A DNA stretch of 50,347 nt, from assembly GCA_937981955.1 (NCBI GenBank), contig CALJNA010000091.1, forward strand, positions 1-50,347, read 5' to 3'. Source of the DNA: an uncultured Granulosicoccaceae bacterium (GTDB taxonomy: Bacteria; Pseudomonadota; Gammaproteobacteria; Granulosicoccales; Granulosicoccaceae). The notes below the pieces were generated by a model that worked only from the letters and a program-made list of their open reading frames with translations, did no database searches and was not told where the DNA came from. The first letter of the stretch is position 1. Each line of letters begins with the position of its first letter. Position numbers and translations under genes: made by a program. Shown piece by piece: positions 16,594-25,641 of the stretch.

Positions 16594-17451
16594 ATGGAAT
16601 TGATTACTAACAAAACCCGAAGCCTTGCAATGCGCTTTTTGGCGCTGATACTAACCTGCGCCGCAATATTAGTATCGGGCTGTGAATCACAATCCAGTAG
16701 CGATGGGAGTTCTGGTAGCGTCTCGGGAACGTCCGATGGCGCAACTGGTATTGCCGGATCTACCGCACGCATGATTATCGTTGGCGATTACCTTTATGCG
16801 ATAGCAGAAGACAAGATTCAGTTATTTGATATCACAATACCAAGTTCACCAAACCCATGGGTTAAGGTTACTGTTGACTGGAATATTCAGACCTTATATC
16901 CCTATGAAAACTATCTTCTTGTAGGAGCTGCTGATGGTGTGCATATACTGGATAACAGTAATCCGGCATCACCGACTCCGGTTGGAGACTTCCGACATGC
17001 AACGGCGATCGACCCTGTCGTTGCGTCCGCTGACTATGCATACGTTACGTTGAAAAACGATCCAACAGCGTTCAATTCAGTTGATGATCAAATGAACGTA
17101 ATCAATATTTCCGATGTTACCAACCCGCGCCTGGAAAAAACCATAGCCATGCAATCACCAGAAGGGCTGAGTGTGGTTGATCAGCGGTTATTCGTTTGCG
17201 ATGGTGTAGCGGGCTTGAAACAGTTTGACATTAGAGAACCAGCCAATCCGAGTTTCGTCGACTCGGTCGCGCAGGTGAATTGCAATGATGTTATTGCCTA
17301 CAACGGTATTCTTTACGCAATCACCGATACTTCGTTACAACAATTCGATTACAGCGTTTCGCCTCCGTCGCTTCTCAGCATTATTGAAACAACTAGTATG
17401 TCACCGGATGCTTTGACGGATCTGCTCGATAACCCGTCAGCTGGTATGTGA
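16594..17451 (+). CDS. LVIVD-repeat lipoprotein
   Basis: A 285-residue predicted lipoprotein. The signal ends in lipobox VSGC with Cys30, followed by a Ser/Gly-rich linker (residues 31-55). The rest consists of LVIVD-type propeller blades: MIIVGDYLYAIAEDKIQLFD, LLVGAADGVHILDNSNPASP, MNVINISDVTNPRLEKTIA and LFVCDGVAGLKQFDIREPAN. Such repeats usually form surface or periplasmic beta-propellers for binding; no enzymatic residues are evident. The ATG at 16594 has GAGG upstream and starts the signal peptide, so it is preferred over 16546, which overlaps the previous gene. With the VanZ/LVIVD protein it likely forms a two-protein envelope module. Confidence 0.8.
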   Translation: MELITNKTRSLAMRFLALILTCAAILVSGCESQSSSDGSSGSVSGTSDGATGIAGSTARMIIVGDYLYAIAEDKIQLFDITIPSSPNPWVKVTVDWNIQTLYPYENYLLVGAADGVHILDNSNPASPTPVGDFRHATAIDPVVASADYAYVTLKNDPTAFNSVDDQMNVINISDVTNPRLEKTIAMQSPEGLSVVDQRLFVCDGVAGLKQFDIREPANPSFVDSVAQVNCNDVIAYNGILYAITDTSLQQFDYSVSPPSLLSIIETTSMSPDALTDLLDNPSAGM

Positions 17452-17577
17452 ATGACATCTGATATCTAGCAACACAATAGTTGTTTTGGACCTAGAAGTT
17501 AATAATGCCGTAGAATAGACTCTTCAAGACTCAATAGTGCAAGACGTAAGGTCTGTGAGCAAAATGGCAGTATTCCG

Positions 17578-19356
17578 GTGGATGCAAATCAGACCATACT
17601 GATAGTTATTCTATGCGCAACCATGTTGTTGTTCATATGGAACCGCTGGCGATACGATGTAGTCGCAGGCCTTGCATTAATGGCTTGCGTCTATAGCGGA
17701 ATTGTTCCATTTGAACATGCGTTCGAGGGGTTTTCCCATCCGGCGGTCATAACCGTTGCCAGTGTTCTTGTGATCAGCCAGGCGTTGCAGTCTTCAGGCA
17801 TTGTGGAATTGTTTTTACGCTATCTTGCGTACACACGCCAGAATGTCACCGGTCAAATTGCCGCCAATGCAGGTATCACCGCAGTATTGTCAGCGTTTAT
17901 GAACAACATCGGCGCGCTTGCCTTGATGCTGCCGGTAACTCTGCGTGATGCACGCAAGTCAAAACGCAGCGCGTCAACCATATTAATGCCTCTATCATTT
18001 GCAAGTTTACTGGGTGGTTTGATTACACTCATTGGTACGCCGCCGAACATCATTATTGCTACCTTTCGTGCCGACAACGTGGGCGAGCCTTTTTCAATGT
18101 TCGACTTTACGCCGGTAGGATTAGTCACAGCGCTTGCTGGGTTGATCTTTCTGATATTGATTGGCTGGCGATTGTTGCCACAGGCAAAAACACAAGGAGA
18201 AGAGGGAACCCAGGCTCATCATCAGTTTGCCCGTTACAGTTTAGAGTGTCGAATTCCTGAATCTTCAGCCATGATCGGCACTACTGTGGGTGAGCTAGAG
18301 AAACAGTATGAGAGCGAAATTTCAGTATTAGCGATATTTCGTGATGCAAAGAGACGTCTTGCACCGTCAATACACGAGCAACTGCGAGCCGGAGACACGC
18401 TGATTGTTGAGGGCGATAGTGAATCCTTACAACCTCTGCTGGAAAATCCGGAGTTACTTGAAGCAGGTGCGAAGGATGTCAGCACAGAATGGCTCCGCTC
18501 ACCAGATGTGCGCGTTATAGAAGCGGTAGTTATGCCCAACAGTGTGGTGGAAGGCACCGCTATGCGCCAGGCTCGTATACATGAACGCTATGGTGTGAAT
18601 CTGCTTGCGCTTGCACGAGAAGGGCGGGCAGGTAGAGCTCGCTTAAAACACCTGCGATTTAAAACAGGGGATGTGTTGCTGCTGCAGGGTGAAAAGGAGT
18701 CATTAAAGTTGGCTTGCAAGAATCTGGGTTGTCTGGCCATAAAAAACCGCGGGTTCGAAATTACCCCACGCCGCGGTGCTCTTATTACACCAGGTATTTT
18801 CTTTCTGGGTATATTGGCGGCAGCTTTTGGGCTTGTACCGGTTCAAATCGCCTTCACCAGTGTTGTCGGTGTGCTTGTGCTTTTGAGACTGGTGTCTCTT
18901 CAAGAGGCTTACAACAGCATCGAATGGCCGGTCATCGTGTTGCTTGGCTTTCTCTTACCTGTTGGGGAAGCCTTGCAAAGCACCGGTGCCACGTCACTGA
19001 TTTCGGCAGCCATTGTTAGCGGAACCGAGGGTGCGCCAGTGTGGGCGCTACTCACCATTATCATGGTGTGCTCTATGTTGTTGTCAGATCTTGTTCACAA
19101 CACGCCAACGGCGGTGCTTATGGCACCCATCGCGTATACCATCGCTATCAACCTTGGTTACTCAGCTGACGCGTTTTTAATGGCGGTGGCTATCGGTGCA
19201 GCCTCGCCCTACCTGACCCCCATAGGCCATCAATCCAACACGCTTGTTATGGGGCCCGGTGGATACAGCTTTGGTGACTACTGGCGCGTGGGTTTACCAC
19301 TGGACTTTGTAATAGTGCTAACCGCTGTTCCAATGATAATGTGGGTTTGGTTATGA
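17578..19356 (+). CDS. SLC13/CitT-type permease with two RCK_C (TrkA_C) domains
   Basis: A 592-residue membrane protein. N-terminal membrane segments carry the family motif MNNIGALALMLPV and the hairpin signature LIGTPPNIIIA. Two soluble RCK_C domains are inserted (about residues 215-290 and 305-385), with LRAGDTLIVEGDSESL and FKTGDVLLLQGEKESL ending each. The second membrane half ends with HNTPTAVLMAPIA and SPYLTPIGHQSNTLVMGPGGY. Related proteins (Pfam CitMHS/Na_sulph_symp with TrkA_C) transport sulfate or other anions; RCK_C domains often bind regulatory ligands. The substrate is unknown. The start is the GTG at 17578 with no clear Shine-Dalgarno sequence; the next in-frame ATG is 17623. 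It is convergent with the oxygenase gene, 28 bp apart. Confidence 0.88.
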   Translation: MDANQTILIVILCATMLLFIWNRWRYDVVAGLALMACVYSGIVPFEHAFEGFSHPAVITVASVLVISQALQSSGIVELFLRYLAYTRQNVTGQIAANAGITAVLSAFMNNIGALALMLPVTLRDARKSKRSASTILMPLSFASLLGGLITLIGTPPNIIIATFRADNVGEPFSMFDFTPVGLVTALAGLIFLILIGWRLLPQAKTQGEEGTQAHHQFARYSLECRIPESSAMIGTTVGELEKQYESEISVLAIFRDAKRRLAPSIHEQLRAGDTLIVEGDSESLQPLLENPELLEAGAKDVSTEWLRSPDVRVIEAVVMPNSVVEGTAMRQARIHERYGVNLLALAREGRAGRARLKHLRFKTGDVLLLQGEKESLKLACKNLGCLAIKNRGFEITPRRGALITPGIFFLGILAAAFGLVPVQIAFTSVVGVLVLLRLVSLQEAYNSIEWPVIVLLGFLLPVGEALQSTGATSLISAAIVSGTEGAPVWALLTIIMVCSMLLSDLVHNTPTAVLMAPIAYTIAINLGYSADAFLMAVAIGAASPYLTPIGHQSNTLVMGPGGYSFGDYWRVGLPLDFVIVLTAVPMIMWVWL

Positions 19357-19384
19357 TGCTCAGCACTTAGCAGTATCGACCAAC

Positions 19385-20161
19385 TTATTCCAACCGCCCG
19401 TAAAATGTTTGCCTCGCTGATTCTGACAACGATACCCCCGCTTCGGTGTTATACGCCAGAACAACCAGCATGCGCGTGGTACTTCCAACTGTTGGAGTTA
19501 CTCTGTGCATTGAGTTTCGACCGCGGAATAAAACCAGATCACCTGCGTTCATATTCAAAGTTTCTACCGGTTCCTCATTATCCAGAACACGGCTTACCAG
19601 TTCGTAGTTCATATCATTAAGATCTGCGTTCCTGGCATTCTTTCGATACTCAAACTTACCGCCAGCTTCCGGTTTTTGTATTAGCAGGGTAATAGCGAAT
19701 GATGAATTGTCAAAATGCCATCCAAGCTCTTGACCTTCAGATGCATAATGCAGGTTGATTGAAGACAGTGGATCAGCGTACTCGTATAGGTTTACTTCAT
19801 CAAGAACAGCGCATAGAAAATCTTTAAAAGATTTGCTGTTGTATAAATCATGCAGTACTGAGTCTGTCGGGATTTGATCCGTTGTAATACATCCCTTGGA
19901 TGAAATCACTGCCCGGTTGCGTGCGTGATCACTAACGAATGTATTGTCACTCGGAGCCAGATAGACATTGTGTTCGCTTGATGTGTAATACGCAAGATGC
20001 TGGTTTTTCCTGCCATCATTAGCAATTGATGTTAGTGAATCAGCATTCAAGAAATCCGGCAGTAACAGAACCCCGGATTTGTCCAACGCGGCTTTACAAT
20101 CAGACTGGAATTTCTCTTCACCGATCGGATTTTTTTCCATATTAACTATGTTTTCGAGCAT
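19385..20161 (-). CDS. Fe(II)/2-oxoglutarate-dependent oxygenase (ArpA/HalD-like family)
   Basis: A 258-residue enzyme with the jelly-roll facial triad His149-x-Asp151 (GWHFDNSSFAITLLIQKP) and His219 (NSMHRVTP), and the 2-oxoglutarate-binding Arg230 (STTRMLVVLAYN). The segments TLLIQKPEAGGKFEY and AGDLVLFRGRNSMHRVTP resemble the ArpA-like family that also includes free-amino-acid halogenases and hydroxylases. Because the Asp ligand is present, hydroxylation is expected rather than halogenation. I chose the ATG at 20161 because AGGAAGAAC precedes it; a TTG at 20209 or ATG at 20200 would overlap the ABC ATPase gene. It is the last gene of the ABC importer operon, so its substrate may be what that importer brings in. 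Confidence 0.85.
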   Translation of the reverse strand: MLENIVNMEKNPIGEEKFQSDCKAALDKSGVLLLPDFLNADSLTSIANDGRKNQHLAYYTSSEHNVYLAPSDNTFVSDHARNRAVISSKGCITTDQIPTDSVLHDLYNSKSFKDFLCAVLDEVNLYEYADPLSSINLHYASEGQELGWHFDNSSFAITLLIQKPEAGGKFEYRKNARNADLNDMNYELVSRVLDNEEPVETLNMNAGDLVLFRGRNSMHRVTPTVGSTTRMLVVLAYNTEAGVSLSESARQTFYGRLE

Positions 20162-20186
20162 GTTCTTCCTATGCGACGGTTCGTGA

Positions 20187-22046
20187 CTATGATAAGCCAT
20201 CAAACTCAAGGTGACACTCGATCACATGACCATTTTTTCCAATCCTTCTAGGCGGATCGATTTCCGCGCAAGTGCCTTCAATTGCCATGGGACACCGATT
20301 ATGGAATGGGCAACCTTTGTCTGTCAGTTTAACTTCAACCTGCGCCGCACTAAGTGCTTCCTTCGATTGCGCCGACTCTTCAAGCCAGCCAATGCGTGTT
20401 TCGGGAACGCTGGAAATTAACAGGCGTGTATAAGGATGATACGGCGGTGCAAGCACGCGATCTGTTGGGCCTTGCTCTGCAACGCGTCCCGCGTACAATA
20501 CAACCACCTCGTCTGCAAAAGAAGCCACGGTGGATAAATCGTGACTGATAAAAACAAACGATACACCTAGCTCGCGCCTTAATCGTTTTAATAATTCCAG
20601 AACGTTGGCACCAACAATAGTATCCAGCGCTGAGGTAACTTCGTCACACAGTACTACTTCCGGGTTGGCAGCCAGTGCTCTTGCCAGGTTAACGCGCTGT
20701 TTTTGCCCGCCTGATAGTTCATGCGGATACCGCTCCGCAAACTGCAAGGGCAGCTCAACAAGTTCCAACAGTTCGTCCACACGCTTTTTAATGTCACGAC
20801 CTTTAGCGATACCGTAAAATTCAACGGGTCTGCCCAGAATATCTTTAATGCGTTGACGCGGATTCAGTGCGGTATCGGCCATTTGATACACAAACTGCAC
20901 TTTGCGCAACTGATCAACCGATCGCGCGCGAATAGAGGCGGGGAGGACATCTCCATCAAGCAAAACATCACCGGCTGATGGTGGAAGCAGGCCAGCCATC
21001 ACACGTGCAAGAGTTGATTTACCACATCCTGACTCGCCAATGACACCAACGGTTTTTCCGCGTTGTATTGCCACGTTCACATCACGTAAAACCTGCACTG
21101 CCGGTTTACCGTTTCTTACCCGCCCATAGCCGGCATCGACCGTGCGAACTTCAAGTGCTGCGTCTGCGCGTAAGTGTTCATCGGAGCTGGTTTCCCCCTG
21201 TCCGGCTTCTGGCAGGGGTTTAATTGCCGCCATCAGGCGCTTTGTATAAGGGTGTACTGGATTGTTAATAATGACATCGGTTGGTCCGGCTTCCTTTACC
21301 TCGCCGTTGTACAGCACAACGATATGGTCTGCGATTTGCGCAACCACGGCCAAATCGTGTGTAACGTAAATAGCAGCAGCGCCTTCTTCCTTGATAACGT
21401 GTTTAAAAGCCTTGAGCACTTCGATTTGGGTTGTAACATCAAGCGCAGTAGTGGGCTCATCCAGCACAAGCAAGTCAGGGTCACCACACAGTGCCATTGC
21501 AGCCATTAGGCGCTGCAGCTGACCTCCTGATACCTGGTGCGGGTATCGCGAACCAATATTCTCAGGGTCTGGTAATTCAAGTGCCTTGTAGAGTGCCAAG
21601 GCTTTTTTGTCGGCTTCTTCCTGCGTTTTCGAGCCATGCAAAACCGGTGCTTCGGTTACCTGCTCGTTAATGAGAATGGAGGGGTTGAACGTGGCCGCTG
21701 CGCTTTGTGCAAGGTAGGCCACCTTTTCCCCCCGTATAGGACGCAATTCTGCTACCGACTTGCTCGTCACATCCTCTCTCAGCAATAGAGCCTGCCCACC
21801 GGCAAATTTTAAACCCGGCTTGCAATAGCCAAGTGCTGACAACGAAATAGTTGTCTTGCCTGAACCGGATTCACCGATAAGTGCAACGACTTCACCACGT
21901 TTGACTTTGAAGCTGACTCCCTTAACGATGGGTAGCTCACTACGATCATCTCTGACTGCATTGATTTTCAGATCTTTCGCTTCAAAGACAATATCGTCGG
22001 AGGTGTGTTGATTAGTCGCCATGTTTGAATCGCTTAATTCGGACAC
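20187..22046 (-). CDS. Fused double ATPase of a dipeptide/oligopeptide-type ABC importer
   Basis: A 619-residue protein joining DppD- and DppF-like halves. The first half has Walker A GESGSGKT (residues 58-65), signature VSGGQ (172-176) and Walker B LLVLDEPTTALD. The second half has Walker A GESGCGKS (337-344), signature LSGGQKQR and VVLCDEVTSALD, where the Walker B motif reads CDEV instead of the usual LDEP. The oligopeptide C-terminal Cys motif GCPFHNRCPMAIEGTC, typical of a cluster-binding tail in this family, is present. It starts 2 bp after the permease stop, so translation is coupled. It energises the permeases encoded just upstream. An in-frame ATG at residue 9 is an alternative start. 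Confidence 0.95.
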   Translation of the reverse strand: MSELSDSNMATNQHTSDDIVFEAKDLKINAVRDDRSELPIVKGVSFKVKRGEVVALIGESGSGKTTISLSALGYCKPGLKFAGGQALLLREDVTSKSVAELRPIRGEKVAYLAQSAAATFNPSILINEQVTEAPVLHGSKTQEEADKKALALYKALELPDPENIGSRYPHQVSGGQLQRLMAAMALCGDPDLLVLDEPTTALDVTTQIEVLKAFKHVIKEEGAAAIYVTHDLAVVAQIADHIVVLYNGEVKEAGPTDVIINNPVHPYTKRLMAAIKPLPEAGQGETSSDEHLRADAALEVRTVDAGYGRVRNGKPAVQVLRDVNVAIQRGKTVGVIGESGCGKSTLARVMAGLLPPSAGDVLLDGDVLPASIRARSVDQLRKVQFVYQMADTALNPRQRIKDILGRPVEFYGIAKGRDIKKRVDELLELVELPLQFAERYPHELSGGQKQRVNLARALAANPEVVLCDEVTSALDTIVGANVLELLKRLRRELGVSFVFISHDLSTVASFADEVVVLYAGRVAEQGPTDRVLAPPYHPYTRLLISSVPETRIGWLEESAQSKEALSAAQVEVKLTDKGCPFHNRCPMAIEGTCAEIDPPRRIGKNGHVIECHLEFDGLS

Positions 22047-22048
22047 AC

Positions 22049-22966
22049 TTATAGCCTGTTTGAAAGTCGACCGCCGCTATGCGCGGAAACATCGTCAACA
22101 ATCAGATTGATGGCAACCGTTAGTGTTGCGATAGACAACGCGGGTGCAATAACTGCGAATATAGATTCGCCGTACTGCAAGGCACCAAGATTTTCTCTCA
22201 CCATAGAACCCCAGTCAGCCTGTGGAGGTTGCACACCAAGACCAAGAAAACTCAGGCTGGAAATGAAAAGAATGACGTAGATTAACCTTAGTCCAAAGTC
22301 TGTGATCAGCGGCATACGAGCATTCGGCCAGATCTCGCGAGTGATAATCCACCAACGACCTTCGCCTCGAGCTTGTGCAGCTTCAACAAAGTCGGTGACC
22401 TTAATCTCCATACCCAGCGCGCGGGATAAGCGGAAAATAATGCTTGAATAGATAACACCGGCGGTAATGATAAGAACAGGTATTGAGGAACCCACGGCTG
22501 CGACAACAACCAGTCCGAGCATAATGCTGGGTAAGCTCAGCAAGGCATCGTTTATCCTGCTGACCACCATATCAACCTTCGGTGATGACACCGCTGCGCC
22601 TATGCCAAGTACTACACCAATAAAATAGGCAAGGCAGGTAGCCAGAAACGAAATACCCATGGTGCGACCGGCGCCATACATAAGTCGTGAAAGAACATCC
22701 CGGTCAGAATCATCTGTGCCGAGCCATGCACCCGGCTGTGGTTTCTGGAATTCACTATACGCATCAGGAAACGGCAAGTCATTCTCGCCATAGGGCGCAA
22801 TGAAGGGTCCGAGTACCGCAACGAATATCCAGAAGGTAACGACAATTACGCCAATCCAACCGGTAAAGGAAAACCTGAATTTATCGCTCGGTGCTGCATC
22901 TGGCAGTTCATCGAAACTGACGCCTTCATCGAACTCGGCAACGTAATGATCGTTGTGGTCGCTCAT
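22049..22966 (-). CDS. DppC/OppC-like ABC permease
   Basis: A 305-residue inner-membrane permease with about six membrane segments. A soluble N-terminal tail of about 30 residues precedes the first helix. The DppC-type loop FQKPQPGAWLGTDDSDRDVLSRLMYGAGRTM is intact, and the EAA loop VEAAQARGEGRWWIITREIWPN provides the ATPase contact. It overlaps the DppB-like gene by 4 nt (ATGA), which indicates tight coupling. The family imports di- and oligopeptides, but also nickel, opines, polyols and modified amino acids. Confidence 0.95.
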   Translation of the reverse strand: MSDHNDHYVAEFDEGVSFDELPDAAPSDKFRFSFTGWIGVIVVTFWIFVAVLGPFIAPYGENDLPFPDAYSEFQKPQPGAWLGTDDSDRDVLSRLMYGAGRTMGISFLATCLAYFIGVVLGIGAAVSSPKVDMVVSRINDALLSLPSIMLGLVVVAAVGSSIPVLIITAGVIYSSIIFRLSRALGMEIKVTDFVEAAQARGEGRWWIITREIWPNARMPLITDFGLRLIYVILFISSLSFLGLGVQPPQADWGSMVRENLGALQYGESIFAVIAPALSIATLTVAINLIVDDVSAHSGGRLSNRL

Positions 22967-23913
22967 TTAGGATGCCTCAGTCGTGGGTTTGATGCAAAGG
23001 CTGCGATATCGGCAATCAGCATAAGAATGACGTACACCAGACAGAACAACATGCCTAATCCCTGAATTAAAACAAAGTCGCGTGTTTGTACGCCTTGAAC
23101 AATTAGGGTTGCCAGTCCGGGGTAACCGAAGTACACCTCAACAACAATAACACCCGTGACAAGGTACGCAAGATTCAAGGCAACAACGTTAACGATGGGC
23201 CCAAGGGCATTCAGCAAAGCGTGTCGGAATATGATGCGTTTTCTGGGCACACCTTTCAAAATGGCCATTTCAACATAAGGCGAACTCATCACATTCAATA
23301 CAGCGGCGCGGCTCATTCGAATAAGTTGTGACGCGATAACAAAGCACAGCGTGGTAATCGGCAACGCAAAATGCTTGATAAGTTCCCAAATGCCTTTGCC
23401 ATCTATGCTTCCTACAACGACTGCATTACCAATGTCCAAAGCAAACACAAATAGCAGTACAAGTAAGGTGGCAGTAAAGAATTCGGGAGCAGCGACAAGC
23501 GATACAGATACGAATGTTAATACCCGATCGTACAGACTACCCGGGAACATGGCACCCAATATGCCCAGCATTAACGAGATTGGAACACCAATAAGTGCAG
23601 TGAGACCACTAACGATGATGGTGTTTTTATACCGATCGCCAATCAATTCTGTAATGGGAACGTCGGCTGCGAGTGACACTCCCAGATTGCCAGTGACAAA
23701 ATTTTTCAACCAGGTCCAATACTGGACGATCATTGGTTGATCAAGCCCCAGGCGTGCGCGCATGGCCGCTATGTTTTCTGGTGTGGCTGATTGTCCCAAG
23801 CGGATTTGTGCCGCATCACCCGGCAGAACTTTAGTACCAAAAAAGATGATGATCGATACCGCGAGCACCGTGATAAGACCAACGGCCAGCCGTCTCATTA
23901 TCAATGGGAACAT
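22963..23913 (-). CDS. DppB/OppB-like ABC permease
   Basis: A 316-residue permease with six membrane segments. The typical N-terminus MFPLIMRRLAVGLITVLAVS leads to FFGTKVLPGDAA and the loop MRARLGLDQPMIVQYW. The EAA-like region ILKGVPRKRIIFRHALLNAL and the closing YFGYPGLATLIVQGVQTRDFVLIQG are standard. Its start has only a weak Shine-Dalgarno sequence, and a strong hairpin lies between it and the binding-protein gene, so the permease is probably made at a lower level than the binding protein. Confidence 0.95.
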   Translation of the reverse strand: MFPLIMRRLAVGLITVLAVSIIIFFGTKVLPGDAAQIRLGQSATPENIAAMRARLGLDQPMIVQYWTWLKNFVTGNLGVSLAADVPITELIGDRYKNTIIVSGLTALIGVPISLMLGILGAMFPGSLYDRVLTFVSVSLVAAPEFFTATLLVLLFVFALDIGNAVVVGSIDGKGIWELIKHFALPITTLCFVIASQLIRMSRAAVLNVMSSPYVEMAILKGVPRKRIIFRHALLNALGPIVNVVALNLAYLVTGVIVVEVYFGYPGLATLIVQGVQTRDFVLIQGLGMLFCLVYVILMLIADIAAFASNPRLRHPK

Positions 23914-23954
23914 AGTTAAATCTGCAGCCAGGTGCGAGGATGTGGATTTAGCAT

Positions 23955-23988
23955 TAAAAAAAACCTGCCTCCAAAAATTGGAGGCAGG
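23955..23988 (-). terminator. Rho-independent terminator/attenuator between binding protein and permease genes
   Basis: CCTGCCTCCAA (23964-23974) pairs perfectly with TTGGAGGCAGG (23978-23988) around AAA. On the reverse strand the stem is followed by eight U residues (A-run at 23956-23963). This is a textbook intrinsic terminator placed just after the binding-protein stop, which would let only part of transcription continue into the permease genes. Confidence 0.9.
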
Positions 23989-24012
23989 CTGTCTTTTTAG
24001 CTAAGCAGTGGT

Positions 24013-25641
24013 TTAACTGTCACGCCATAGAGTGACCGGTGCTTCTGCACCACCAAAGTTGTTCAAAGGCACGCTGGTTCGACCCTGAACATGGCTGGCC
24101 GCTGCATCAACGTAGTTACGATGAATCGGTACCGACATGCCATTCTCTTCATGAATCATGGTTTGCAGGTCGCAATACGCTTGCTTACGTTCCGCTGGGT
24201 CGGTAATACCGCGAGACGAAACCAGCAGGTCATCAAACTTGTCATTCTTCCAGCGTGTTTCATTCCAGGCTGCATCGCCTTTGAATGCCAGTGTCATCAT
24301 GATGTTTGCTGTTGGACGCATGTTCCATGCTGCAACGCAAATAGGCTCTTTCAACCACACAGAACCCCAGTAACCGTCAGTGGTTACTTTCTTGACATCG
24401 AAGTTCATGCCGATTTTTTTGCCTTCGCGCTGCATAAACAAGCATTGATCAACGGCACCAGGTGCAACTTCAGCCGCAACAACTGGTATGGCCGCAGATC
24501 CAATTCCGGATTTCTCAAAATGGAATTTGGCTTTTTCCGGGTCGAGTTCACGCTGTGGAATGTCGGGGCAGTGATCGAAGTAGGCTGGCGCAATTGGGTG
24601 ATCGTTACCCAGTGATGCCTGCCCTTTGTAAACGCCCTTTACCAGTCGCTGACGATCTTGCAGGTACTGCATGGCTTTGTGCAAATGAACATTGCTGGAA
24701 CTGGCCACATCCAGACGTGGTGTTATGTTGATGTAAGCACCCGACTCCAATGCCCAGATCTCTTTTCCATCAGCCGCTTCAACCTGGCTAATCGCCTTTG
24801 GCGGAAGGTTAACCATTGCATCGACATCACCGGCCAGGAACGCATTCAAACGCGCAACCGGGTCACCGATACCATAGTGCTCAAGTTCATCAAGGTAACC
24901 ACCTTCACCATAGTAGTTTTCAAAGCGAGAACCGATAAAACGAACCCCTGGTTTGAATTCCTTTACCTTGTATGGACCCGTTCCAACAGGGTTGGAGAAA
25001 TCAGTAGCACCATCTTGAACAATTTTAAAGTGGAAGGTGCCTAACGCGATCGGTAAATCTGCGTTCGGGGAAGACAGTACAGCCTTGACTTCATGGCTAT
25101 TTACTTTCTCCCAACTATCGACCATTGAAACCAGAGCGGCCGCTTTCGAAACAGAATCTTTGCCCAGATGGCGGTTCATTGTGTAGAGCACATCATCTGC
25201 GGTGAGCTCTTTGCCGTCGTGAAATTCAACGCCTTTGCGTATTTTAAAAGTCCATTCAGTCGCCGTATCATTGGACAGAACTTCTTCTGCCAGCTCCGGC
25301 TCGTAGCCAAGGGCGTCGGTGAGACGGGTTAGTGATCCATAAATGGCACGTCCGCGGAAGTAGTCCGCTGCTGACGTGAACAGAATTGGGTCGAGAGTAT
25401 CATTAGGTCCGTGCTGGTCGGCAGCCATGACAAGCCTTCCACCCATTTTCGGTGTTGCAGCAACGGCATCACTCATTCCACCGAATAGCAGGCCAGCTGA
25501 ACTGGCAGACGCACCGGCCGCCATCATCCAACCCATGAATTCGCGACGATTTATTCCACGCTTGACCATCTTCAGCATTTCGCGTTGCTCGGACTGGCTC
25601 AGGTTGGCCATAGTCGGGTCATTGCGTTTTAAACGTGTCAT
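24013..25641 (-). CDS. Tat-exported solute-binding protein of the dipeptide-type ABC importer
   Basis: A 542-residue family 5 (DppA/OppA-like) extracellular binding protein. The mature part shows the family pattern ADQHGPNDTLDPILFTSAADYF, WTFKIRKGVEFHDGKELTADDVLYTMNRH and VGTGPYKVKEFKPGVRFIGSRFENY. The signal is a Tat type: a long n-region and NRREFMGWMMAAGASAS with the twin Arg at residues 32-33, then cleavage near residue 61. The ATG at 25641 is supported by GGAGAAGG. It is the first gene of a five-gene operon and defines import specificity; the ligand is unknown. Tat export is unusual for this family and implies folding in the cytoplasm first. Confidence 0.95.
   Translation of the reverse strand: MTRLKRNDPTMANLSQSEQREMLKMVKRGINRREFMGWMMAAGASASSAGLLFGGMSDAVAATPKMGGRLVMAADQHGPNDTLDPILFTSAADYFRGRAIYGSLTRLTDALGYEPELAEEVLSNDTATEWTFKIRKGVEFHDGKELTADDVLYTMNRHLGKDSVSKAAALVSMVDSWEKVNSHEVKAVLSSPNADLPIALGTFHFKIVQDGATDFSNPVGTGPYKVKEFKPGVRFIGSRFENYYGEGGYLDELEHYGIGDPVARLNAFLAGDVDAMVNLPPKAISQVEAADGKEIWALESGAYINITPRLDVASSSNVHLHKAMQYLQDRQRLVKGVYKGQASLGNDHPIAPAYFDHCPDIPQRELDPEKAKFHFEKSGIGSAAIPVVAAEVAPGAVDQCLFMQREGKKIGMNFDVKKVTTDGYWGSVWLKEPICVAAWNMRPTANIMMTLAFKGDAAWNETRWKNDKFDDLLVSSRGITDPAERKQAYCDLQTMIHEENGMSVPIHRNYVDAAASHVQGRTSVPLNNFGGAEAPVTLWRDS

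Noticed and set aside
19385..20161. 2OG-dependent halogenase
   Set aside because: The metal ligand Asp151 is present (HFD); halogenases of this family replace it with Gly or Ala.
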